A stretch of DNA of 61,035 nt, from assembly GCA_016872725.1 (NCBI GenBank), contig VGZC01000036.1:1-61035 (forward strand). Reading direction: 5' to 3'. This DNA is from Planctomycetota bacterium. Its GTDB lineage: Bacteria; Planctomycetota; Planctomycetia; Pirellulales; Pirellulaceae. Position numbers and translations under genes: made by a program. This document shows positions 1-13,653 of this stretch, in pieces (the stretch's first letter is position 1; each line of letters starts with the position of its first letter). The notes under the pieces are model-generated. The model was given only the letters and a program-made list of their open reading frames with translations. It searched no databases and was not told the DNA's origin.

Positions 1-103
1 CGAGCCGGCGGCGGGCGCGGAGCCGGCGGCGGGCGCGGAGCCGGCGGCGGGCGCGGAGCCGGCGGCGGGCGCGGAGCCGTTCGGAGAGGGTTCGGGCGGG
101 TAG
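1..103 (+). CDS. rplJ: C-terminal tail of a gene cut by the window edge, probably ribosomal protein L10
   Basis: An open frame enters from the left edge, reading from base 2, and stops with TAG at 101-103. It encodes 33 visible residues: four copies of the hexapeptide EPAAGA followed by EPFGEGSGG. No conserved domain is visible, so the identity comes from position: the next gene is rplL, and rplJ almost always precedes rplL in bacteria. Ala/Pro/Glu-rich low-complexity extensions at the end of L10 would lie near the flexible L7/L12 stalk. That it is L10 is inference; what is seen is a repeat-rich coding tail that ends just upstream of rplL. Confidence 0.5.
   Translation, partial: EPAAGAEPAAGAEPAAGAEPAAGAEPFGEGSGG
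2..79 (+). repeat. 18-bp coding tandem repeat, 4.3 copies
   Basis: Perfect 18-bp units beginning GAGCCGGCGGCGGG start at 2, 20, 38 and 56, with a fifth partial unit at 74-79. The period is a multiple of three and encodes EPAAGA, so copy-number changes would keep the frame of the putative L10 tail. Confidence 0.9.
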
Positions 104-360
104 GGCGGCGCGGGCTTCCGTTTGTGGGGAGGGCGCGGAAACGGACGGGTCGGCGCTTGGCTCTTCCGGATGATGGGGGATTGGATCGTCGGGGGTTGGA
201 GGTTCGGGTTTGGATTGGGGAGCACGACGTCACGCGGCGGATCGGCGCGGGGCGAATGCGAATTATTGGGAATTGCCGTATCCAACAGTTCATGCCGCCG
301 GGTACATTTACCCATACGATGGCCCACGGCGGCGGCCAGTGTGAAAGGGTTTTGTACGTC

Positions 361-768
361 ATGAGTGAAGCAGCGACCATGGAGTTCTCGGCCGGTACCA
401 AGGAACTCGGCGATAAGATCGCGAACCTGACGCTGAAGCAGGCGAAGGAACTGAGTGACTACCTCAAGGATGTTTACAAGATCGAGCCGGCGGCCGGCGG
501 CGCGGTCATGATGGCCGCGCCTTCGGGCGACGCGGGGCCCGCCGCGGAGGCCGTTCAGACGGAATTCGATGTCGTGATGACCAGCTTCGGCGACAAGAAG
601 CTCGACGTTGTCAAGGTCGTGAAGAACCTGACCGGCGCCTCGCTGATGGACGCCAAGAAGCTTGTTGAGGCGGTTCCCGCGAAGATCAAGGAGAAGATCT
701 CGAAGGAGGACGCCGAAAAAGTCAAGGCTCAGCTCATGGAGGCCGGAGCCACCGTCGAACTCAAGTAG
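361..768 (+). CDS. rplL: 50S ribosomal protein L7/L12
   Basis: 135 residues. L7/L12 forms the flexible ribosomal stalk that recruits and stimulates the GTPase translation factors. The N-terminal dimerization helix (about residues 8-40), an Ala/Gly-rich hinge (about 45-62) and the C-terminal factor-binding domain (TEFDVVMTSFGDKKLDVVKV onward, with a typical LVEAVPAKIKE segment) are all visible. I chose ATG 361 because it sits about 10 bases after a GAAAGGG; a second in-frame ATG at 379 (MEFSAG) is also possible. The roughly 257 bases upstream hold no gene. It lies between the putative rplJ tail and rpoB, the usual order. Confidence 0.95.
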   Translation: MSEAATMEFSAGTKELGDKIANLTLKQAKELSDYLKDVYKIEPAAGGAVMMAAPSGDAGPAAEAVQTEFDVVMTSFGDKKLDVVKVVKNLTGASLMDAKKLVEAVPAKIKEKISKEDAEKVKAQLMEAGATVELK

Positions 769-794
769 TCTCGATCGTTTTCCCGCTTAGGATG

Positions 795-828
795 CGCCGC
801 CCCGCGAGAGGACCCTCGAGGGGCGGCG
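795..828 (+). promoter_or_regulatory. Strong hairpin between rplL and rpoB
   Basis: A 9-bp perfect outer stem (CGCCGCCCC / GGGGCGGCG) encloses a 4-bp inner stem (CGAG / CTCG). No T-run follows, so it is not a classic intrinsic terminator. In other bacteria the rplL-rpoB gap holds an attenuator or an RNase III processing site that sets the ratio of ribosomal protein to polymerase; such a role here is inference. Confidence 0.5.
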
Positions 829-1045
829 TCGGTTGCATGCACAAGAGCGTCTCCCGCTGGTTGTTCGGCTGCGCCGTCTTGTCGCGCGATGCATCCCGGG
901 TCGTGGTGCGCGCCGAGCCACCTTCCGTTCGGATTCCGAGCCGGGCGCGGGGCGCGGCGCCGTACGGGTCCGGTCGATCCGGGAGTTTCTCCCCAAGGAC
1001 ATGCCCTCGGGACATCCCTTAGGACATCAGGAGCAATCCACGCCT

Positions 1046-4000
1046 ATGGCCACCTCAGCCCAGCGACGTCTGGCTCCCCGTGAAGTTCGCCGGTTCGGCA
1101 GCGGCCGCGATTACCGGGTGCCCGATCTGACGCAGATCCAGACGGCAAGCTACCGGGCTTTCCTGCAGGAGGGGATCGATTCCGAAAAACGCAAGGATGT
1201 CGGGCTCGAAGGCGTGCTCCGCGAAATCTTCCCCGTGGAGAGCTACGACAAACAGGTCGTGCTCGAATACGCGCGGTATGAACTGGGAAAGCCCCGGTAT
1301 ACGCCCGACGAATGCCGCCAGCTTCGCCTGACGTACGGCCGTCCGTTCAAGATCTGGCTCCGACTGAAGAAGAAGGAGGAGTCGATCGAGGAGGAGGTTT
1401 ATCTCGGCGACATTCCGATCATGCTGGGCGGGGGCGAGTTCATCATCAACGGCGCCGAGCGGGTTGTCGTCAATCAGCTTCACCGGAGCCCGGGCGTCGA
1501 TTTCGTGCTCGACCAGGATACGCTCGCCGAACGGCGCATGCCCAGTTGCCGGATCATTCCGGAGCGCGGCAGTTGGATCGAGCTGAACATCACCAAGAAG
1601 GACTCGATCGCGGTCCGCATCGACCAGAGCGGCCGGTTCTCGGCGATGACCCTGCTGAGGGCCATGGACCCCAAGTTCAGCGCCGCGTCCGATCTGCTGC
1701 GCGTATTTTGCGACTCGACGGTCGAGAAGATCGTGGACGGCCGCAGCGTGACGAAGCTCGAAGGCAAGATCGCCATCGACGACATCGTGTATCCGTCGTC
1801 GAGCGAGCGGGCGGGGGAGATTATCGTCGAGGCGGGCAAGAAGATCACGCGGGCGGCGGCCGAGACGATTTGCACGGCCGGAATCAAGAAGGTCGAAGTC
1901 GCGCCGCCGCCCCGCAGCGTGCTGATCGTCAACACGCTCGTGGAGGACGTGACGTCGAGCCACGAGGAGGCTTTGCTGCGGATCTACCAGCGTTTGCGCC
2001 CCGGCAATCCTCCGCAGCTCGAAAAGGCCAAGAGCCTCTTCCACGAGAAGTTCTACGACATCAATCGCTATCGTCTTGGCCGTGTCGGTCGGTTCCGAAT
2101 CAACCGGAAACTCGGCCTTTCCGTCCCCGAGCGCGAGATGTCGCTTCGGCCCGAGGACCTGATCGAGGCGATCCGGTATCTGATCGAGCTCGCCAGTCAG
2201 GGAGACAACGCCCAGATCGACGACATCGACCACCTCTGCAACCGGCGGCTGCGCACGATCGACGAGCTTGCGTGCGAGGAGCTGCGCAAGGGGTTTTTGA
2301 AGCTCCGGCGGACGGTGCAGGAGCGGATGAGCCTGAAGGACGTCGAGGACATGACGCCGCGCAGTCTGGTCAATCCCAAGAGCGTGTCGGCGGCGATCGA
2401 GTATTTCTTCGGGAGGGGTGAACTGTCGCAGGTCGTGGACCAGACGAACCCCCTTTCGCAACTGACGCATGAGCGGCGGCTTTCGGCCCTCGGTCCGGGC
2501 GGGCTCAATCGCAAGCGGGCCGGTTTCGAGGTGCGCGACGTGCATATTTCGCACTACGGCCGCATCTGCCCGATCGAAACGCCCGAAGGCACGAACATCG
2601 GTCTGATTTCGAGCTTGGCGATCTATGCCGGCGTCGACCAGTACGGCTTCCTGAGCGCTCCCTACCGCGTGGTCAAGCACGGCGCGGTCACCGACGAAAT
2701 CGTTTCGCTGCGCGCGGACGAGGAAGGCGAGGCATACGTCGCGCCGGCCGATACGCCGATCCAGAACAACAAGCTGGTTCCCGGTCCGCACCTGATCGCG
2801 CGGCATCGATCGGATTTCGAGATCGTGAACCCCGACCAGGTGAACTACATCGATGTGGCGCCGAGCCAGATGGTCGGCGTTTCGGCGGGTTTGATCCCGT
2901 TCCTGGAGCACGACGACGCGAACCGGGCCCTCATGGGCTCGAATATGCAGCGGCAGGCGGTGCCCCTTCTCGTATCGGAGCCGCCGATCGTCGCCACGGG
3001 ACTCGAAAAGGTCGTCGCGACCAACTCGAGCATGGTGGTGCGGGCGAGCCGGGGAGGCAAGATCACGGCCGTCGACGCGAGCCGCATCGAGATCGGTTCG
3101 GATGTCTATGAACTCAAGAAGTTCGTCGGACTGAATGAACGCACGTGCCTGAACCAGCGCCCGATCGTGCGTCTCGGGGATAAGGTCGATACGGGCGACG
3201 TCATCGCGGACGGCGCGGCGACCTACCAGGGCGAACTGGCCCTCGGTCGCAACGTGCTCGTCGGTTTCATGTCGTTCGACGGATTCAACTTCGAGGACGC
3301 GATCATCATCAGCGAGGAGCTGGTGAAGCAGGACGTGTACACGTCGATCCACATCGAGGAATTCGACGTCGAGATCCGCGAGACGAAGTTGGGCCGCGAG
3401 GAGTTCACTCGGGACATCCCCAACGTCAGCGAAAAGGCGCTCCGCAATCTCGATGAGAACGGGATCGTGCGGGTCGGCACGTTTGTGAAGCCCGGCGACA
3501 TCCTGGTCGGCAAGGTTTCACCCAAGTCGAAGACCGAACTGACGCCCGAGGAAAAACTGTTGCACGCGATCTTCGGCCGCGCCGGCGAGGACGTCAAGAA
3601 CGACTCGCTCGACGTTCCCTCCGGCATCGACGGAATCGTGATCAACACGCAGAAGTTCTCGCGCCGGATGAGTCTGGGCGAAGAGGAACGGAAGCGGTTC
3701 GAGAAGGAGCTCAAGGAAGCCGAATCGGAAGGGAACGCGGCGATCGCCGACAAGTTCGGCGCGATGACGGCCGAAATGGAGAAGATCATCGGAAGGGCGC
3801 TCACCGACGAGGACGGCACGCCCCTCACGCGCGACCAGGATCCGAAATTCATCGCCGAGCAGGCCGCCCAATTCCGGCTCGATCTGGTCACCGCCCGGAT
3901 GCGCAGCGAGGAGCGCAAGGGGGACTTGGAACAGATTCAAAAAGCGCGTTGGCCGGAGGTCGAGGCGGCGATCGACGCGCGCGACCGCAGGCTCAACAGC

Positions 4001-4768
4001 ATGAAACGCGGCGATGAATTGCGGAGCGGCGTGCTGCAGATGGTCAAGGTGTACATCGCGACCAAGCGGCCGATCTCGGTCGGCGACAAGATGGCGGGCC
4101 GGCACGGGAACAAGGGCGTCGTCGCCAAGATCCTGCCGGTCGAGGACATGCCGTATCTGGCCGACGGCACGCCCCTGCAGATCCTGCTCAATCCGCTCGG
4201 CGTGCCCAGCCGCATGAACGTCGGTCAAATCCTCGAAACGCACCTGGGCTGGGCCGGCGCCAAGCTCGGCTTCCAGGCCGTGACGCCGGTATTCGAAGGC
4301 GCGTCGGAGAAAGTCATCAACGACTGCCTCGATCAGGCCGGGCTACCTCGCAGCGGCAAGGCGAAACTCTACGACGGCCGTACGGGCGATCCGCTCGAAC
4401 AGGAAACGACCGTCGGCTACATCTACATGCTGAAGCTCCATCACCTCGTCGACGACAAGGTCCACGCGCGGAGCACCGGGCCCTATTCGTTGATCACCCA
4501 GCAACCGCTCGGCGGCAAGGCCCGGTTCGGCGGCCAGCGGTTCGGGGAAATGGAGGTCTGGGCGCTCGAGGCGTACGGAGCGGCGTTCATCCTCCAGGAA
4601 CTGCTCACCGTCAAGAGCGACGACGTCGAGGGTCGGACCAAGATCTATGAATCGATGGTGAAGGGCGAGAATACGCTCGAAGCGGGAACGCCCGCGAGCT
4701 TCGACGTCTTGACCAATGAAATCCGGGGCTTGGCGCTCAACATGCAGCTCGAGAAGCGGCGGGTCTAG
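1046..4768 (+). CDS. rpoB: DNA-directed RNA polymerase subunit beta
   Basis: 1240 residues. Beta subunit of RNA polymerase, forming one pincer and much of the catalytic cleft with RpoC. The fork/rifampicin region is clear ([20 protein letters not shown], then [20 protein letters not shown]), followed by [17 protein letters not shown], and the C-terminal [14 protein letters not shown] and [20 protein letters not shown] segments. The Asp, His and Ser of the rifampicin pocket are present, so natural resistance is not suggested. The start ATG 1046 follows CAGGAG; an upstream in-frame extension to 833 lacks homology and covers the rplL-rpoB hairpin, so I excluded it. rpoC follows after 102 bases. 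Confidence 0.97.
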   Translation: MATSAQRRLAPREVRRFGSGRDYRVPDLTQIQTASYRAFLQEGIDSEKRKDVGLEGVLREIFPVESYDKQVVLEYARYELGKPRYTPDECRQLRLTYGRPFKIWLRLKKKEESIEEEVYLGDIPIMLGGGEFIINGAERVVVNQLHRSPGVDFVLDQDTLAERRMPSCRIIPERGSWIELNITKKDSIAVRIDQSGRFSAMTLLRAMDPKFSAASDLLRVFCDSTVEKIVDGRSVTKLEGKIAIDDIVYPSSSERAGEIIVEAGKKITRAAAETICTAGIKKVEVAPPPRSVLIVNTLVEDVTSSHEEALLRIYQRLRPGNPPQLEKAKSLFHEKFYDINRYRLGRVGRFRINRKLGLSVPEREMSLRPEDLIEAIRYLIELASQGDNAQIDDIDHLCNRRLRTIDELACEELRKGFLKLRRTVQERMSLKDVEDMTPRSLVNPKSVSAAIEYFFGRGELSQVVDQTNPLSQLTHERRLSALGPGGLNRKRAGFEVRDVHISHYGRICPIETPEGTNIGLISSLAIYAGVDQYGFLSAPYRVVKHGAVTDEIVSLRADEEGEAYVAPADTPIQNNKLVPGPHLIARHRSDFEIVNPDQVNYIDVAPSQMVGVSAGLIPFLEHDDANRALMGSNMQRQAVPLLVSEPPIVATGLEKVVATNSSMVVRASRGGKITAVDASRIEIGSDVYELKKFVGLNERTCLNQRPIVRLGDKVDTGDVIADGAATYQGELALGRNVLVGFMSFDGFNFEDAIIISEELVKQDVYTSIHIEEFDVEIRETKLGREEFTRDIPNVSEKALRNLDENGIVRVGTFVKPGDILVGKVSPKSKTELTPEEKLLHAIFGRAGEDVKNDSLDVPSGIDGIVINTQKFSRRMSLGEEERKRFEKELKEAESEGNAAIADKFGAMTAEMEKIIGRALTDEDGTPLTRDQDPKFIAEQAAQFRLDLVTARMRSEERKGDLEQIQKARWPEVEAAIDARDRRLNSMKRGDELRSGVLQMVKVYIATKRPISVGDKMAGRHGNKGVVAKILPVEDMPYLADGTPLQILLNPLGVPSRMNVGQILETHLGWAGAKLGFQAVTPVFEGASEKVINDCLDQAGLPRSGKAKLYDGRTGDPLEQETTVGYIYMLKLHHLVDDKVHARSTGPYSLITQQPLGGKARFGGQRFGEMEVWALEAYGAAFILQELLTVKSDDVEGRTKIYESMVKGENTLEAGTPASFDVLTNEIRGLALNMQLEKRRV

Positions 4769-4870
4769 CGGGAGCCCGTCTTGACGGCGGCCTACGCCGG
4801 AATCGGACGCCGGTCGCCTCGCGCAATCCACTCGCATCGTTGCGGACCCCTTTTTTAGGAGCACGGGCAG

Positions 4871-9205
<4,335 letters not shown>

Positions 9206-9242
9206 GAACCGTGTGGACGGGGGGGGCGCGGGCCGGTGCCCG

Positions 9243-9270
9243 TTGACAATTCCCTCGGAACCGATACGCT
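9243..9270 (+). promoter_or_regulatory. Promoter for rpsL-rpsG
   Basis: A consensus TTGACA (9243-9248), 16-base spacer and TACGCT (9265-9270, matching TAnnnT) sit just after the rpoC stop. Transcription would begin near 9277, about 80 bases before rpsL, suggesting that the ribosomal protein genes are not solely dependent on read-through from rpoBC. Confidence 0.55.
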
Positions 9271-9355
9271 AAAGGGCTCGATTTCGCCTTGCAAACCGAT
9301 CCGCGGACGGAGGATTCGTCGGCGGCCGGTCCCGATGGAGAAGAACGGACGTTCC

Positions 9356-9724
9356 ATGCCCACGATCAACCAGTTGGTAAAGCGACCTCGCCGCCAAAAA
9401 CGGAAGTTCAGCAAATCGCCCGTACTCGCGAAATGCCCCCAGAAACAGGGCGTCTGCCTGCAGGTCCGGACGATGACTCCGAAGAAGCCCAATTCGGCCC
9501 TTCGAAAAATCACGCGGGTGCGGTTGTCGAACCATAAGGAAGTGACCGTTTACATTCCGGGCGAGGGCCACAACCTGCAAGAGCACTCGATCGTCCTGGT
9601 GCGCGGCGGCCGCGTTCGCGACCTTCCGGGCGTGCGGTATCAGGTGGTGCGCGGTTCGCGCGACACGCTGGGTGTCGACGGCCGCAAGCAATCGCGAAGC
9701 CGGTACGGCGCGAAGAGTTCGTAG
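9356..9724 (+). CDS. rpsL: 30S ribosomal protein S12
   Basis: 122 residues. S12 lies at the decoding centre and helps control translational accuracy. The start [12 protein letters not shown] is the conserved family start; an in-frame ATG at 9335 would add seven unconserved residues. [11 protein letters not shown] (from residue 41) is intact, including the lysine equivalent to position 43 where streptomycin resistance mutations occur. At position 88 the usual lysine of GGRVKDLPGV is arginine (GGRVRDLPG, codon CGC at 9617-9619); Lys-to-Arg at this position is a classic streptomycin-resistance change in Mycobacterium tuberculosis. It forms a unit with rpsG. Confidence 0.97.
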   Translation: MPTINQLVKRPRRQKRKFSKSPVLAKCPQKQGVCLQVRTMTPKKPNSALRKITRVRLSNHKEVTVYIPGEGHNLQEHSIVLVRGGRVRDLPGVRYQVVRGSRDTLGVDGRKQSRSRYGAKSS

Positions 9725-9844
9725 GCCGAACGGGAACCGCCCGGGACCCGCGCGACAACCACTGGAACTCGGCCGATCGGATACGATCACGACCTCCTTC
9801 ACGATTTCGAACACCCGACCGACCTTTGACGGAACCCCCGGACC

Positions 9845-10315
9845 ATGGGACGCATCACTTCGAGCCGCATTCAGTTGAAGCCCGATTCCCGATACGGATC
9901 GGTGCTCGCCAGCAAGTTCGTGAATTGCCTGATGGACTCGGGCAAGAAGTCGATCGCGCTCGGCGTCTTTTACGACGCGCTCGAGGAAATCAGGCGGCGC
10001 ATGCCCGACCGGGAGCCGATCGACGTGTTCCATCAGGCCGTCGAGAATGTGAAACCGCACATCGAGGTCCGGTCGAAGCGCGTCGGTGGAGCGGCGTATC
10101 AGGTTCCGATGCAGGTCAACCGCAACCGCCAACAATCGCTCGCCATCCGGTGGTTGCTCATCGCCATCCGCGAGAAGAAAGGGCGTCCCACCCATTTGAA
10201 AATGGCGGACGAGTTCATCGCGGCGTACAATCGGGAAGGCGCGGCGATGACGCGGCGCGAGAACGTGCATCGCATGGCCGACGCCAACAAGGCGTTCGCC
10301 CACTTCGCGTGGTAG
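9845..10315 (+). CDS. rpsG: 30S ribosomal protein S7
   Basis: 156 residues, the usual bacterial length. S7 nucleates assembly of the 30S head and contacts mRNA near the exit site. The family hallmarks are present: an N-terminal basic segment, [14 protein letters not shown], the [20 protein letters not shown] block and the C-terminal [20 protein letters not shown]. It follows rpsL by 120 bases in the classic streptomycin-operon order and is followed by an intrinsic terminator, which separates it from fusA. Confidence 0.97.
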   Translation: MGRITSSRIQLKPDSRYGSVLASKFVNCLMDSGKKSIALGVFYDALEEIRRRMPDREPIDVFHQAVENVKPHIEVRSKRVGGAAYQVPMQVNRNRQQSLAIRWLLIAIREKKGRPTHLKMADEFIAAYNREGAAMTRRENVHRMADANKAFAHFAW

Positions 10316-10341
10316 GGCCGCGTTCGGTTCGTCCACAGGTC

Positions 10342-10383
10342 GCCGCGACATGCCTCGGCACGGCATGGGCGCGGCCTTTTTTT
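10342..10383 (+). terminator. Intrinsic terminator after rpsG
   Basis: GCCGCG (10342-10347) pairs with CGCGGC (10370-10375), and inside it CATGCC pairs with GGCATG; seven T follow at 10377-10383. This is the clearest Rho-independent terminator in the window and implies that fusA is transcribed separately. Confidence 0.75.
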
Positions 10384-10475
10384 GCGCGGTTGCGAACGAC
10401 GGCGCCCGTTCACGCTCGACGCCCGCCCGTCGCCGGCCGGCACCGACCACCCCGACCAATCCAGGATCCCCGAGG

Positions 10476-12569
10476 ATGGCTCGTCAAACCGAACAGCTCC
10501 GGAACATCGGAGTGATCGCCCATATCGACGCGGGAAAGACGACGGTGACCGAGCGCATGCTGTTCTACAGCGGCGCCAAACACCGGGTCGGCTCGGTGGA
10601 CCAGGGGACCACCGAGACCGATGAGGATCCCGAGGAGCAGGAACGGGGGATCACGATCTACGCCGCGTGCGTGACGTTCCTGTGGCGCGAAACGCACATC
10701 AATCTGATCGATACGCCGGGCCACGTCGATTTCACGGCCGAGGTCGAGCGATGCCTGCGCGTGCTCGACGGCGCCGTCGTCGTCTTCAGCGCGCGGGAGG
10801 GCGTCGAGGCTCAGAGCGAAACGGTTTGGCGCCAGGCCGACCACTACCGCGTTCCGCGAGTCGCCTTCATCAACAAGCTCGATCGCGAAGGGGCCGACTT
10901 CCAGACGGTGTTCGACGAGATCCGCGAACGGCTCCAGGCAAACCCCGTCGCGCTGCAGATGCCGGTCGGAATCGGGCCCGCGCACGCTCCCGACCCGTTT
11001 CGCGGAGTGATCGACCTGATCGACATGCGGATGTTGACGTTCGATCGCGAGTCGGAAGGGAGGACGATCCGCGCGTCCGAAATACCCGGGGATCTTCGCG
11101 AGGACGCCGAGATCTGGAGAACGTCCCTGCTCGAAACGCTCTACAACTACAGCGACGAGATGATGGAGTTCGCCCTCCAGGAGAAACCGATCCCGCCCGG
11201 GGTGATCCGACGCGTTCTGCGGCGGTGCGTCATCGCGCACCAGGTTCAACCCGTTCTGTGCGGCTCGGCCCTCCACGGAATCGGAGTCCAGCCGGTGCTG
11301 GATGCGGTCGTCGAGTACCTGCCGAGTCCTCGGGATCTTCCGCCCGTCGACGGAATTTCGCTCGATCCAAGATCACCCTGGAAGGAGGTCCGACGGCCGG
11401 ACGCATCGGAGCCGTTCTGCGGGCTTGTGTTCAAGGTGTTGCCGGCGAAGACCGGCGACTTGTCGTGGGTGCGCGTCTATTCGGGCGAACTCAGGGCGAA
11501 CTCGCGCGTCCTCAATCCGGGTCGCGACAAGAAGGAGAACATCGCCCAGCTCTGGCAGATCCATGCGACGAAGAAACAGCGGGATGGCCAGGTGGACGCC
11601 GTTTCGACGGGGGACATCGTCGGCGTGATCGGCCCGCGTCATTCGATCACGGGCGATACGCTCTGCGATCCCAAGCATCCGGTTCTGCTCGAAAAGATCC
11701 AATTCCCCGAGACGGTGATCTCGATGTCGATCGAGCCCGAGAACTCGACCGAGCGGGGAAAGCTCGCCGATGTGCTCGACATGCTCAAACGCCAGGACCC
11801 GACGCTCGGCGTGCGCGTCGAGGAAACCGGTCAGACGCTCATCAGCGGAATGGGCGAACTGCATCTCGAAATCGTCCGCAACCGGTTGCTCCGCGACTTC
11901 CATTTGAACGTGAAATTCCGGAAACCCCAGGTCAGTTACCGCGAGACCATCCAGGGCGCGGCGGAGGCGGTGGGCGAATGCCATCGGCAGCTCGGCGGAC
12001 AGCAACTGTTCGCGAAGATCAGGCTGCGTGTCGAGCCGTATCGCGTCGAGGGCGGCCCGGTCCTTGTGCTCAATCAGTGTCCGTTCGACGCCGCGCCCGC
12101 CGAGCTTGTTTCGCTCGCCGCCGACGAGCTCAAGACGTGCGGCGAGGGGGGCGGACGCATCTCGGGATCGCCGCTCATGAACATCCGCGTGACCGTGCTT
12201 GGCGCGGAGGCGAACGAGCACAGCACGGACGTGGCGTTCCGCATCGCGGCGCACGACGCCTTCGAAAAGGGCCTCGAGGCGGCGGGCATGGTCCTGCTCG
12301 AACCGATCATGCGGCTCGTCATCACGACGCCGGAGGACTTTCTTGGCGAATTCGTCGGCGACCTGCGGCAGCGGCGGGCGGTCATCGACAAGACCGACAT
12401 CCGCGGCCGGACGGTGACCATCACCGCCCGCGCGCCGCTCAAGGAGCTGTTCGGGTATTCGAGCGCGATGCGGAGTCTGAGCCAGGGGCGAGCCGGCGCG
12501 TCGATGGAACCGCTCGAATACGCGCCGGCCCCCGCCGAGGACGTCCGCCGGTTCCAGGGCGACGCCTGA
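10476..12569 (+). CDS. fusA: Translation elongation factor G
   Basis: 697 residues. EF-G drives ribosomal translocation and, with RRF, ribosome recycling. GTPase motifs are all present: G1 AHIDAGKT (15-22), switch segment ERGITIYAACVTF (56-68), G3 DTPGH (79-83) and G4 NKLD (133-136); domains II to V follow to the end. The switch sequence ITIYAACV departs from the common ITITSAAT. The start ATG 10476 was chosen for homology (MARQTEQLRNIGVIAHIDAG). It follows rpsG across a terminator, and no tuf gene follows, unlike the textbook streptomycin operon. Whether it is the housekeeping EF-G or a paralog cannot be told from this window. Confidence 0.93.
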   Translation: MARQTEQLRNIGVIAHIDAGKTTVTERMLFYSGAKHRVGSVDQGTTETDEDPEEQERGITIYAACVTFLWRETHINLIDTPGHVDFTAEVERCLRVLDGAVVVFSAREGVEAQSETVWRQADHYRVPRVAFINKLDREGADFQTVFDEIRERLQANPVALQMPVGIGPAHAPDPFRGVIDLIDMRMLTFDRESEGRTIRASEIPGDLREDAEIWRTSLLETLYNYSDEMMEFALQEKPIPPGVIRRVLRRCVIAHQVQPVLCGSALHGIGVQPVLDAVVEYLPSPRDLPPVDGISLDPRSPWKEVRRPDASEPFCGLVFKVLPAKTGDLSWVRVYSGELRANSRVLNPGRDKKENIAQLWQIHATKKQRDGQVDAVSTGDIVGVIGPRHSITGDTLCDPKHPVLLEKIQFPETVISMSIEPENSTERGKLADVLDMLKRQDPTLGVRVEETGQTLISGMGELHLEIVRNRLLRDFHLNVKFRKPQVSYRETIQGAAEAVGECHRQLGGQQLFAKIRLRVEPYRVEGGPVLVLNQCPFDAAPAELVSLAADELKTCGEGGGRISGSPLMNIRVTVLGAEANEHSTDVAFRIAAHDAFEKGLEAAGMVLLEPIMRLVITTPEDFLGEFVGDLRQRRAVIDKTDIRGRTVTITARAPLKELFGYSSAMRSLSQGRAGASMEPLEYAPAPAEDVRRFQGDA

Positions 12570-12614
12570 CCGGCTCGCCGCGCGCGGCACCTGTTTTCCC
12601 GCGTCGCCGTTGGG

Positions 12615-12620
12615 CATAAT
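12615..12620 (+). promoter_or_regulatory. Possible -10 element (CATAAT)
   Basis: CATAAT lies 75 bases before the isomerase start in the short gap after fusA. No convincing -35 is seen, so this is a weak call based on one hexamer. Confidence 0.3.
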
Positions 12621-12694
12621 ACGGGCTCGCGGCACGGAAGGGTCCGCGATCGTCGCCTGTTGTTTCCATCCCGCTTGGACGGAGAATTGCCGCC

Positions 12695-13564
12695 ATGTCG
12701 ATCCCCTCGATGCATCGTCGCCGCTGGCTCGCTCTCGCCGGCGCCTCCGCGTGCGGCGCCGCGTTTTTCGATGCGCCGGCCGTCTTGGCCCGCGCCGGAT
12801 TCGCTCCGGACGACCCCTTCGGCGGGTGGCCGTTGGGCGTGCAGACCTATTCGCTTCGGGAATTCCCGTTCGTGGAAGCGGTCCGCCATATCCAGGGCAT
12901 GGGGATCCACTTCGTCGAGTGCTTCCCGCGGCATTTCCCGATCGACGCGGCCGATGACGTCCTCCGCGACAATCAGGCGATCCTCAAGAAAGCCCAAATC
13001 CAACTCGCCGGTTATGGCGTCGTCGAATTCACCCGCGACCACGAGGCGAATCGGCGGATGTTCGAGCAGGCTCGACGGGCCGGCGTCCGGAACATCACGG
13101 CGAACCCGCAACCCGATTCGTTCGAGAGTCTCGAACGGCTTGTGGCCGAGTTTGACATTCGGATCGCGATCCACAACCATGGCCCCGGCGCGCTCTACGA
13201 TTCGATCGAAAGCGTCACGCGCGCGGTCGAAAAACGGCATAAGTGGATCGGCGCCTGCATCGACACGGGCCATTTCCTGCGAAGCAAGGAGGACCCCGTC
13301 CGCGCCGTCCGCGAGCTCGGAAAACGCGTCTTCGCGCTGCACATCAAGGACGAGGCCCGGCAGGAAAAGGACTCGCACAACGTCGTGATCGGTCGAGGCC
13401 ATCTCGACGTGGTCGGCCTCTTCCAAGCCCTCAAGGAAGTCGGATTCCCGGCCGATGGGGATCTCGCGCTCGAATACGAGGCGAACCCTGCGAACCCGAT
13501 CGACGACATGAAAGCGTGTCTGGACGTCGCGCGGGAGGCCATTCAGAAGGTCGCGAAGGCGTAA
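12695..13564 (+). CDS. Tat-exported sugar phosphate isomerase/epimerase-like protein
   Basis: 289 residues. An N-terminal twin-arginine-type signal (MHRRRWLALAGASACGAAFF) precedes a xylose isomerase-like/AP endonuclease 2-type TIM barrel. The barrel shows LGVQTYSLREFPF near the start, the metal-site IHNHGPG, IGACIDTGHF and LHIKDEA segments, and LEYEANP near the end, which supply the Glu/His/Asp ligands typical of this superfamily. Such exported proteins are abundant in planctomycetes and are usually annotated only as isomerase/epimerase; the substrate is unknown. It appears to be a single-gene unit between fusA and a decarboxylase. Confidence 0.85.
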   Translation: MSIPSMHRRRWLALAGASACGAAFFDAPAVLARAGFAPDDPFGGWPLGVQTYSLREFPFVEAVRHIQGMGIHFVECFPRHFPIDAADDVLRDNQAILKKAQIQLAGYGVVEFTRDHEANRRMFEQARRAGVRNITANPQPDSFESLERLVAEFDIRIAIHNHGPGALYDSIESVTRAVEKRHKWIGACIDTGHFLRSKEDPVRAVRELGKRVFALHIKDEARQEKDSHNVVIGRGHLDVVGLFQALKEVGFPADGDLALEYEANPANPIDDMKACLDVAREAIQKVAKA

Positions 13565-13653
13565 CATCGCGCGCGGCCTCGGTCCCGGGAGCGGACGCGC
13601 GGCGCGGCCGTTCGGAAGGCGAGTCGAACGGCGCGCGCCGGTCGAGGTGGAAC

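Noticed and set aside
1055-3352. 765-codon open frame antisense to rpoB
   Set aside because: Shadow of a conserved gene in GC-rich DNA; no ribosome-binding site and no recognizable domain.
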